Assembly (NCBI GenBank): GCA_009692985.1
Contig: SHYF01000101.1
Coordinates: forward strand, 1-6,388
DNA from: Dehalococcoidia bacterium
GTDB lineage: Bacteria; Chloroflexota; Dehalococcoidia; Lucifugimonadales; SHYF01
Direction: 5' to 3'
DNA: 6,388 nt
Shown here one piece after another: positions 1 through 4,935 of the stretch (positions are counted from its first letter, which is position 1; each line of letters begins with the position of its first letter). The notes under the pieces were generated by a model. It was given only the letters and a program-made list of their open reading frames with translations. It was not told the origin of the DNA and ran no database searches. The translations under genes and the position numbers were made by a program.

Positions 1-36
1 TTATGCTAAGCTGTATGGCAGTGCTCAAAACACGTT

Positions 37-41
37 GGAGG
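37..41 (+). promoter_or_regulatory. Shine-Dalgarno site of lpdA
   Basis: GGAGG lies 7 nt before ATG at 49. An in-frame TTG at 43 would leave only one base between the site and the start, so ATG 49 is the better start and the protein is 460 aa. Confidence 0.8.
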
Positions 42-48
42 ATTGCTC

Positions 49-1431
49 ATGCCGGATTATGACATCGTGGTCGTTGGAGCTGGCCCGGGAGGCTACGTGG
101 CGGCAATACGCGCGGGGCAACTTGGGCTGAAGACGGCGGTGGGGGAACGCGACGAGTTGGGAGGCATATGCCTCAACTGGGGGTGTATTCCCACCAAAGC
201 ACTGCTGCGCAATGCCGAGGTCGTAGAGCTTTTGCACAGGGCCGGTGAGTTTGGCATCTCATTCGACAACTTGCAGATAGATTATGGAAAGGCTGTGGAC
301 CGGAGCCGGAAGGTGGTTTCCACTCTGACCCGGGGCGTCGCCGGTCTGCTCAGGAAGAACAAGGTGGAGCATATCAAAGGGGAGGCCCGCTTCCGGGACG
401 CCCACATGCTGGAGGTCTCACCCAGCGGGCGCGCCATCACTGCCAGCAACATTATCATAGCCACCGGGACACGCCCGCGCTCCATCCCCGGCCTTCAGGT
501 GGATGGCCAGCGGCTTATCACCAGCCGCGAGGCCTTGGAGCTGCGGCAGGTCCCTCAGCGGATAGCCATCATCGGCGGCGGCGCTACGGGCGCTGAGTTC
601 GCCTACCTGTACAACGCTTATGGCGCCGAAGTCACAATCGTGGAGATGCTGCCGCACCTGCTGCCCAACGAGGATGAGGAGATAAGCCTCCTTCTGGAGC
701 GCTCCTTCACCCGCCAGGGGATCAAGTTCCTCACAGGGGCTAGAGTCAAAGCAGCCACAAAGGCAACGGATATGGTGCGGTTGGAGGTAGAGCAGAAGGG
801 GGAAACCACCCCGCTGGAGGCAGAGCAGGTGCTGGTGGCCGTGGGGGTGCAGGCCAACTCCGACGGTCTCGGCCTGGAGAGGATAGGGGTCACTCTGGAG
901 CGCGGGAACATAAAGGTAGATGGTTCGATGGCCACCAACGTGCCTGGGGTCTATGCAATCGGGGATGTGACAGGCATCTTGCTGCTAGCCCATGTGGCCC
1001 AGGCACAGGGCGTGTTGGCGGTGGAACGCATCGCCGGGAAGGACAGCCCTGCCCTGAACTATGAGATGATGCCCAAGGCCACATACTGCCATCCCCAGGT
1101 CACCAGCTTCGGTCTCACTGAGAAGCAGGCGATAGAACGCGGCCATGAGGTGAAGGTCGGCAGGTTCCCATTCCAGGCCAGCGGCAAGGCCCAGGCCATA
1201 GGCGATGTTGAGGGCATGGTCAAGGTGGTGGCAGACAAGGCGTACGGTGAACTGCTTGGCGTGCACATGATTGGCCCGGATGTAACTGAGATGCTGGGGG
1301 AGATGTCGCTGGCACGTCTGCTGGAAGGCACCACGCGGGAAGTGGGCTGGCTGGTGCATTCCCACCCAACGCTGTCCGAGGCCTTGAAAGAGGCGGCGCT
1401 GGATGCTGATGGGCAGGCCATTCATATCTAG
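49..1431 (+). CDS. lpdA: Dihydrolipoyl dehydrogenase (E3)
   Basis: FAD-dependent cytosolic enzyme that reoxidises protein-bound dihydrolipoamide with NAD+, serving pyruvate, 2-oxoglutarate or branched-chain 2-oxoacid dehydrogenase complexes or the glycine cleavage system. Seen in the 460-aa product: N-terminal FAD Rossmann motif GAGPGG (residues 10-15) with Glu33 at the expected ribose-binding place; redox-active disulfide motif GGICLNWGCIPTK with Cys41 and Cys46; NAD-binding GGGATGAEFA near 176-185; second FAD motif AIGDVTG near 303-309; and the C-terminal dimerisation domain with the catalytic pair His439 and Glu444 in HPTLSEA. The length is typical of the family. The CLNWGCIPTKALLR form resembles, from recall, E3 proteins of alphaproteobacterial-type pyruvate dehydrogenase. 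Gly32 stands where Val is more usual, just before the FAD Glu. No E1, E2 or lipoyl protein lies downstream; the upstream neighbour is outside the window, so the partner complex is unknown. The active-site residues argue against a non-E3 flavoprotein. Confidence 0.96.
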   Translation: MPDYDIVVVGAGPGGYVAAIRAGQLGLKTAVGERDELGGICLNWGCIPTKALLRNAEVVELLHRAGEFGISFDNLQIDYGKAVDRSRKVVSTLTRGVAGLLRKNKVEHIKGEARFRDAHMLEVSPSGRAITASNIIIATGTRPRSIPGLQVDGQRLITSREALELRQVPQRIAIIGGGATGAEFAYLYNAYGAEVTIVEMLPHLLPNEDEEISLLLERSFTRQGIKFLTGARVKAATKATDMVRLEVEQKGETTPLEAEQVLVAVGVQANSDGLGLERIGVTLERGNIKVDGSMATNVPGVYAIGDVTGILLLAHVAQAQGVLAVERIAGKDSPALNYEMMPKATYCHPQVTSFGLTEKQAIERGHEVKVGRFPFQASGKAQAIGDVEGMVKVVADKAYGELLGVHMIGPDVTEMLGEMSLARLLEGTTREVGWLVHSHPTLSEALKEAALDADGQAIHI

Positions 1432-1462
1432 CACCTGCTTGGTTGTGCCTACAACATCCGTT

Positions 1463-1507
1463 CGCCCTGAGCCTAGTTTACCCTGAGCGAAGCCGAAGGG
1501 AAGGGCG
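1463..1507 (+). repeat. Short dispersed repeat, copy 1
   Basis: The 20-nt core CCCTGAGCGAAGCCGAAGGG is at 1481-1500, in the 3' region of lpdA. The longer stretch 1467-1502 matches 6291-6326 (copy 3) over 36 nt with one mismatch (C at 1473, T at 6297); it starts with a partial core, CTGAGC, followed by a short spacer TAGTTTA. Short inverted repeats CGCCCT (1463-1468) and AGGGCG (1502-1507) bracket the unit. From recall, closely related cores are frequent between genes in Chloroflexota and some other phyla. No T-run follows closely enough to call it an intrinsic terminator. Confidence 0.85.
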
Positions 1508-1572
1508 GCTCCACGTTACTAAGGTTTCTTTTGACTCAGAACAGTAGCTGAACGCCCCATGCGCGTTTTGAT

Positions 1573-1577
1573 GAGGA
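1573..1577 (+). promoter_or_regulatory. Shine-Dalgarno site of the MFS gene
   Basis: GAGGA lies 6 nt before the TTG at 1584. This supports the TTG start over the first in-frame ATG at 1611, which lacks a site at suitable distance. Confidence 0.65.
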
Positions 1578-1583
1578 ACTGAA

Positions 1584-2873
1584 TTGAAGTTACTACGCCC
1601 ACTGTTCCAGATGCTGCACTACAGCCTGGTTGAGCCGGCGCGGGAAGAGCCGCGAGTCCTGCTTCTGGCCCTGTCCACCATGCTCATGACCATGGGCATG
1701 GGCATAGTGGTCCCCATCCTGCCACTCCTAGTGAAGAGCTACGGGCTGGCAGCAGTCATGGTGGGTTTCGCAGTCAGCGCTTTCGCTCTGGCGCGGGTGT
1801 TTACCAACGTTCCCGCCGGGGTACTTACGCGGCTGTGCGGGGCCAGGTTTGTCCTGGTGTTGGGAGCCCTGCTTTCGGTGGTGGGTAATTTTATGGTGGG
1901 CCTCATACCCAGCTACATGGCACTGGTGGCCTTCCGGTTTGTGGCCGGGGCAGGCTCGGCCCTGTTTATTACTGCATCCGTGATCTTCGTGGCGGAGGTG
2001 AGCACGCCCCAAAACCGGGGCCGGCTCATGACAATCTACCAAGCTGCGTTCCTGCTGGGCATCAGCCTAGGACCAGCGTTGGGTGGAATTACCGCCGACC
2101 TGTTCGGCTTCGCCGCCCCCTTCTACATTGTTGCGCTGGTCTCCGCGGCGTCGGGGGTCTGGGCCCTGGCCAAGATCCCGGCCAATGTCGCTCGGGCCCC
2201 TGAGCGGACCGCCAACCCAGTCAACCCGCAGCAGTATAGTGCGCCAGCCGCCGCCGCGCCAGCTTCGTCTGTGTTCCGCAACGTAGGCTATCACGGCGTG
2301 AACCTGCTCACCTTCGGTACCTTCTTCACAAGAGGCGGTACTCTTTTCACCCTGTGGCCCCTGTTGGGGAAGGAGAGGTACGGCCTGGGCCCCGGGCAAC
2401 TGGGCCTGGTTTTCACCATCTCTTCGGCGGTGAACATGGTATGCCAGCCTTTCGTGGGAGCGCTGGTGGACCGCGTGGGCAGGAAAACCCTCCTGGTGCC
2501 AACTATGTTCCTATTTTCCATTGCCCTGCTGGTATCGGGCTTGATTCCTGTCATGGCTGCATTCGTGGTGGCGCAGGTCATCTACGGCGTAGCCCAAGCC
2601 GTTGAGGCTCCTGCAGCCAACTCCTACGTCGCCGATGTGGCTCCCTCGCAGCAACGGGCGATGGCTCTTGGGGTGAACCGGACATTTGGCGATGTAGGAC
2701 TGGTTGTGGGTTCTCCTCTGCTGGGACTCATTGCAGACCTGGCAGGAATACCGTGGGGGCTGGTGGTCAACGGTGGCCTTCTGCTGGTCCCGGGGATACT
2801 GTTTGCGCTGATGGCCAAGGAAACCGCTGGCCCTCGTGCTGCTGCCGCAGCCCAAGGTGGCCGCGGGTCGTGA
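1584..2873 (+). CDS. MFS transporter, drug:H+ antiporter type
   Basis: Predicted inner-membrane proton-coupled exporter of 429 aa with about 12 hydrophobic segments in two six-helix halves. The halves are joined by a hydrophilic Ala/Pro-rich loop at roughly residues 197-233. Visible family motifs: motif B region around Arg118 (FRFVAGAGSA); antiporter motif C in helix 5, Gly159 to Gly168 ending GPALGG, which is characteristic of exporters rather than importers; and an intact motif A in the second half, GALVDRVGRK (292-301). The first-half motif A, GVLTRLCGAR (79-88), has Thr82 where the conserved Asp is expected. The C-terminal tail (410-429) is Ala/Gly-rich and probably disordered. Translation starts at TTG 1584, supported by GAGGA 6 nt upstream. 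No regulator gene is adjacent and no convincing promoter was found in the 152-bp gap before it. Substrate cannot be told from sequence; multidrug, sugar or metabolite efflux are all possible. Confidence 0.88.
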   Translation: MKLLRPLFQMLHYSLVEPAREEPRVLLLALSTMLMTMGMGIVVPILPLLVKSYGLAAVMVGFAVSAFALARVFTNVPAGVLTRLCGARFVLVLGALLSVVGNFMVGLIPSYMALVAFRFVAGAGSALFITASVIFVAEVSTPQNRGRLMTIYQAAFLLGISLGPALGGITADLFGFAAPFYIVALVSAASGVWALAKIPANVARAPERTANPVNPQQYSAPAAAAPASSVFRNVGYHGVNLLTFGTFFTRGGTLFTLWPLLGKERYGLGPGQLGLVFTISSAVNMVCQPFVGALVDRVGRKTLLVPTMFLFSIALLVSGLIPVMAAFVVAQVIYGVAQAVEAPAANSYVADVAPSQQRAMALGVNRTFGDVGLVVGSPLLGLIADLAGIPWGLVVNGGLLLVPGILFALMAKETAGPRAAAAAQGGRGS

Positions 2874-2893
2874 ACGAGACGGGATAAGGCCGC

Positions 2894-2922
2894 TTGACAC
2901 TGTCCAGAGGCACGTCTACTAT
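2894..2922 (+). promoter_or_regulatory. Sigma70-type promoter upstream of the dehydrogenase gene
   Basis: A perfect -35 box TTGACA (2894-2899) is followed after 17 nt by TACTAT (2917-2922), a good -10 box. Transcription should begin near 2929, about 20 nt past the -35's distance from the MFS stop, leaving a leader of about 250 nt before the start codon at 3182. The leader would contain all of element A, including the 24-bp palindrome. It is the best promoter match in the window. Confidence 0.65.
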
Positions 2923-3007
2923 CGCTTTGGTTTCCACATCTGTCCATTCCTGTGTCCCTCTAGCAGGATACTGAGAAAGAGGAGTCCAGAGGGGCAAAGC
3001 GCCGGAG

Positions 3008-3036
3008 CCTGCCCTGAGCGAAGCCGAAGGGGCAGG
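3008..3036 (+). repeat. Short dispersed repeat, copy 2
   Basis: The 20-nt core CCCTGAGCGAAGCCGAAGGG is at 3012-3031, nested inside element A. It lacks the partial-core-plus-TAGTTTA extension found in copies 1 and 3. The inverted repeats CCTGCCC (3008-3014) and GGGCAGG (3030-3036) lengthen the stem of the core hairpin. Confidence 0.85.
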
Positions 3037-3066
3037 GGTATGGGGGTGTCCCACAGATTTAATCTA

Positions 3067-3090
3067 CCCCCTTCCTGGCCAGGAAGGGGG
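3067..3090. repeat. 24-bp perfect palindrome
   Basis: Left half CCCCCTTCCTGG is followed directly by its exact reverse complement, so the 24 bases are fully self-complementary with no spacer. It forms the hairpin block of element A and can adopt a cruciform or an RNA hairpin. It is followed by TCA and a G run, not by T residues, so it does not look like an intrinsic terminator. It sits 92 bases before the dehydrogenase start. Confidence 0.95.
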
Positions 3091-3181
3091 TCAGGGGGAT
3101 GGTCGTCCGCCATAGGCAGATTCATCACCCCTCCATCGCTGGCCAGGTCTATCAGGACAGCAGTACATTAGGAGCGATGCC

Positions 3182-4270
3182 ATGCTCGAACGGTTCAATG
3201 TCCCACCAAAAGACGAGGTGAGGGTTCCGGAGCAGTCGCTCCGCTCAACTGTGACCGCCATCTTCGAAAAGATGGGCGTTCCTCGCCAGGCCGCTGTCGA
3301 AGGCGCGGATGTGCTGGTGATGACCGACCTGCGCGGGGTAGAGACCCACGGCGTTTCCAACATGCTGCGCAGCTACGTGCAGGGGTACAAGGATAAGCGT
3401 CTTAATCCCAGGCCAGAGTGGCACATCGTACGAGAGGCTCCTGGCACGGCCACGATTGACGCCGACGGCGGACTGGGAATCATCCTGGGTGGCCCTGCCA
3501 TGAGGCTCGCTATCGAGAAGGCCAGGAAGGTAGGGGTAGGCATAGTAACAATGTACAACAGCGGCCACATGGGTGCAGTGGGCCACTTCGCCATGATGGC
3601 GGCCAAAGAGGACATGGTGGGCATATGCATGACCGCCTTGAGCAACCGGGTGGTTCCCACCTTTGCGGCGGAGCCTAGACTGGGGACCAACCCCATCGCC
3701 GTAGCTGCGCCCGCCAAGAGTGAGCCGCCCTTCCTGTTTGATGCCGCCACATCCACCATCGCTGAAAACAAGCTAGGGCTGGCTGCCCGTGTAGGGGCGA
3801 ACCTGCTGCCAGGATGGGTCAGCGACAACCAAGGCGGACCAGTTACAGAAGAGATAGCAGTGCCCAAGCGAGGCGACTACTATCTGCTGCCATTGGGTAG
3901 CACCCGGGAGCAGGGTTCCCACAAAGGCTACGGTCTGGCCATGATGGTGGAGGTACTGTCCACCTTCCTGGCAGGTACCTTGCCCGATGCGCTGAATCCG
4001 GCTGGCCGGGCTCGAAGCCACTTTGCTGCCTACGACATAGCGGCGTTCACAGACGTGGACACATTCAAAGAGAACCTGGACTCCATGCTGAAGACGTTGC
4101 GGACTACTCCGCCGGCGGAGGGACACGAACGCGTCCTTTACCCCGGGTTGCCGGAGTACGAGGCGGAGCAGGACAGGCGAGCCAACGGGATACCTCTGCA
4201 CAAAGAGGTAATCCAGTGGTTTGATGACATCACCGCCGAGCTTTCATTGCCGCGGCTGAAGACAATGTAG
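3182..4270 (+). CDS. Ldh_2-family malate/L-lactate-type dehydrogenase
   Basis: Cytosolic NAD(P)-dependent oxidoreductase of the malate/L-lactate/ureidoglycolate dehydrogenase family (Ldh_2, PF02615), which interconverts 2-hydroxy acids and 2-oxo acids and has a fold distinct from classical Rossmann lactate and malate dehydrogenases. Seen in the 362-aa product: DLRGVETHGVSNMLR with His56 (49-63), the family's N-terminal signature; NSGHMGAVGH with His129 (126-135); LGTNPIAVAAP near 178-188; the LPGWVSDNQGGPVTE segment; and the C-terminal signature GSHKGYGLAMMVEVL with His247 and Lys248. Length is normal for the family. ATG 3182 is chosen because AGGAG (3170-3174) lies 7 nt upstream. It stands alone between two inverted repeat elements and has its own likely promoter at 2894-2922. 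The substrate cannot be assigned: malate, lactate, sulfolactate, ureidoglycolate or another 2-hydroxy acid are all possible. Confidence 0.9.
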   Translation: MLERFNVPPKDEVRVPEQSLRSTVTAIFEKMGVPRQAAVEGADVLVMTDLRGVETHGVSNMLRSYVQGYKDKRLNPRPEWHIVREAPGTATIDADGGLGIILGGPAMRLAIEKARKVGVGIVTMYNSGHMGAVGHFAMMAAKEDMVGICMTALSNRVVPTFAAEPRLGTNPIAVAAPAKSEPPFLFDAATSTIAENKLGLAARVGANLLPGWVSDNQGGPVTEEIAVPKRGDYYLLPLGSTREQGSHKGYGLAMMVEVLSTFLAGTLPDALNPAGRARSHFAAYDIAAFTDVDTFKENLDSMLKTLRTTPPAEGHERVLYPGLPEYEAEQDRRANGIPLHKEVIQWFDDITAELSLPRLKTM

Positions 4271-4294
4271 GCATTTGATGTGCTAATTACAAAA

Positions 4295-4321
4295 CCCTCA
4301 CCCCCTGTATCCCCCTCTCCC
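4295..4321 (-). other. Potential G-quadruplex motif (minus strand)
   Basis: On the minus strand four G runs of 3, 5, 5 and 3 are separated by loops AGA, ATACA and TGA, which fits the usual four-tract G-quadruplex pattern. The run overlaps the arm 4312-4321 of the 11-bp hairpin, so the two structures exclude each other. The + strand is the C-rich complement. Confidence 0.6.
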
Positions 4322-4406
4322 GCCTCAGTCGGGAGAGGGGAAGCAAAATGAATCCGGGGGACACCCACTGTCCCCTGCCAGAGGGGGAGCACCCCCTCTG
4401 GACTTC
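4295..4406 (-). repeat. Composite intergenic element B (inverted partner of element A)
   Basis: On the minus strand this reads AGTCCAGAGGGG (4404-4393), GGCAGGGG (4379-4372), GGGTGTCCC (4366-4358), GATT (4354-4351), a G/C hairpin (4340-4311) and GGGGG (4305-4301), the block order of element A. Three hairpins are visible: an 11-bp stem 4312-4322/4330-4340 with a 7-nt loop; a 7-bp stem 4357-4363/4369-4375 with a 5-nt loop; and a 10-bp stem 4378-4387/4392-4401 with loop AGCA. None is followed by a T-run. It lies 25 bases after the dehydrogenase stop and so would be in that gene's 3' untranslated RNA. Confidence 0.75.
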
Positions 4407-4489
4407 CACAAGGATGGTTTCAAGATGAGCGTGGTTATTACTGCGCTCGTAGTGAGCCTCTCCAACCATACAAACTGGGTGGACTTTCC

Positions 4490-4518
4490 TTGCCGCACCA
4501 CCCCAGCTTTGCTATAGT
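4490..4518 (+). promoter_or_regulatory. Promoter of tRNA-Ser
   Basis: TTGCCG (4490-4495), 17-nt spacer, TATAGT (4513-4518). The expected transcription start near 4525 is only a few bases before the mature tRNA 5' end at 4532. Downstream genes may also use it, since no clear terminator follows the tRNA. Confidence 0.65.
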
Positions 4519-4531
4519 GGAACGGTTGGTT

Positions 4532-4621
4532 GGAGGGATCGCATAGTGGTCTAGTGCGCCCGCCTGCTAAGCGGGTCGGGGGGTAACCCCCGCATGGGTT
4601 CGAATCCCATTCCCTCCGCCA
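4532..4621 (+). tRNA. trnS: tRNA-Ser(GCU)
   Basis: A complete cloverleaf of 90 nt including an encoded CCA end. The acceptor stem GGAGGGA (4532-4538) pairs with TCCCTCC (4611-4617); G4618 is the discriminator base and CCA is 4619-4621. The D stem GCA/TGC is 4541-4543/4555-4557. The anticodon stem CCCGC/GCGGG encloses the loop CTGCTAA (4564-4570), giving anticodon GCT at 4566-4568, which reads AGC and AGU. A class II variable arm, 6 bp CGGGGG/CCCCCG with loop GTAA (4577-4592), confirms serine. The T arm ATGGG/CCCAT holds the loop TTCGAAT (4599-4605). All stems are intact. Confidence 0.98.
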
Positions 4622-4627
4622 TTTTCT

Positions 4628-4643
4628 ATTTGGATATTTGGAT
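4628..4643. repeat. 8-bp tandem duplication
   Basis: ATTTGGAT is repeated exactly twice head to tail, beginning 6 nt after the tRNA CCA. The surroundings are AT-rich. No integrase or mobile element accompanies it. Confidence 0.8.
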
Positions 4644-4664
4644 TGCAGTCTGCGAGCACTCACT

Positions 4665-4919
4665 ATGAACAATAAACTGGGACAGCCAGTTTCCGATGAT
4701 CTGGCATTGGCTATTCAAGGCAATGTCCAAAGGCTTGCTATGTGGCGGGCATTGCGACCATCTTGCCAACGCGGCTACGTCAGGTTAATCACAGAAGCGA
4801 AGAGGCCGGAAACAAGGCAACGAAGGATAGAGCGAGTTCTCAAGATGACGGCAGATTACTATCAGAGGCATCATCAAAGCCACCAGGAAACCTTGAAATC
4901 GTCGAAAATCGCCTCTTAG
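4665..4919 (+). CDS. Small YdeI/OmpD-associated (OmdA-type) domain protein
   Basis: An 84-aa soluble, basic protein. Residues about 8-62 match my recollection of the OmdA domain (bacteriocin-protection, YdeI or OmpD-associated family, PF13376). The visible pattern is PVSDDLALAI, then WRALRPSCQRGYVRLI (27-42) and the hallmark EAKRPETRQRRIERVLKM (44-61). The family usually has Pro-Ser followed by a basic Arg/Tyr stretch and then AK-x-x-ET-R-x-RI, all present. The tail after residue 64 is Gln/His/Ser-rich and not conserved to my knowledge. The molecular function of the domain is not established; the name comes from genetic links in enterobacteria. ATG 4665 is chosen because the conserved region starts soon after it; an in-frame TTG at 4638 would add nine residues. 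No Shine-Dalgarno site is visible. It ends 16 nt before miaB, so the two are probably cotranscribed. Confidence 0.72.
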   Translation: MNNKLGQPVSDDLALAIQGNVQRLAMWRALRPSCQRGYVRLITEAKRPETRQRRIERVLKMTADYYQRHHQSHQETLKSSKIAS

Positions 4920-4935
4920 TCCAGCCTGCATAACC

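Larger units (their letters stand above)
2981..3101 (+). repeat. Composite intergenic element A (inverted partner of element B)
   Basis: Blocks in order on + : AGTCCAGAGGGG (2983-2994), GGCAGGGG (3031-3038), GGGTGTCCC (3044-3052), GATT (3056-3059), a G/C-run hairpin (3067-3090) and GGGGG (3094-3098). The same blocks occur in the same order on the minus strand at 4404-4301. Spacing is identical between blocks 2-3 (5 nt) and 3-4 (3 nt). Between blocks 1 and 2 this copy is 23 nt longer, and the short core repeat lies at that place. The right arm of the first hairpin, intact in element B, is missing here. It looks like a non-coding MITE- or REP-like unit; no transposase is in the window. Confidence 0.7.
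2874..3181. other. 308-base intergenic region before the dehydrogenase
   Basis: No supported gene. It holds, in order, a promoter (2894-2922), a 9-bp direct repeat GTCCAGAGG (2902-2910 and 2984-2992), composite element A (2981-3101) with a nested copy of the short core repeat, a 24-bp palindrome (3067-3090), and the Shine-Dalgarno site AGGAG (3170-3174) of the next gene. A 111-codon open frame across this region is a translation of the repeats, not a gene. Confidence 0.8.

Noticed and set aside
985..1434. 149-codon minus-strand open frame
   Set aside because: It is antisense to the conserved C-terminal domain of lpdA and has no recognisable features.
1442..1455. GTTGT/ACAAC hairpin as terminator of lpdA
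   Set aside because: The stem is only 5 bp and no T-run follows; it is likely by chance.
1531..1536. TTGACT as a -35 box for the transporter gene
   Set aside because: At spacings of 16-19 nt the downstream hexamers are C-rich (such as GCCCCA) and no -10 box can be recognised.
2836..3171. 111-codon + strand open frame after the transporter gene
   Set aside because: It overlaps the end of the transporter gene in another frame, and its peptide (for example ACPERSRRGRG) is a read-through of the core repeat. It shows no domain.
3373..3867. 164-codon minus-strand open frame
   Set aside because: It lies entirely antisense to the Ldh_2 gene, with no motif or ribosome-binding evidence.
4295..4406. 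CRISPR array or intrinsic terminator cluster
   Set aside because: There are no equal-length direct repeats with unique spacers, and none of the three hairpins is followed by a T-tract.
4524..4537. GGTTGGTTGGAGGG as a two-tetrad quadruplex at the tRNA 5' end
   Set aside because: Half of it is the obligatory tRNA acceptor sequence, and two-tetrad motifs this short are common by chance.
4638..4666. TTGGAT, 17 nt, CACTAT as a promoter for the small gene
   Set aside because: Only three of six bases match in each box, and the -10 would overlap the start codon at 4665.
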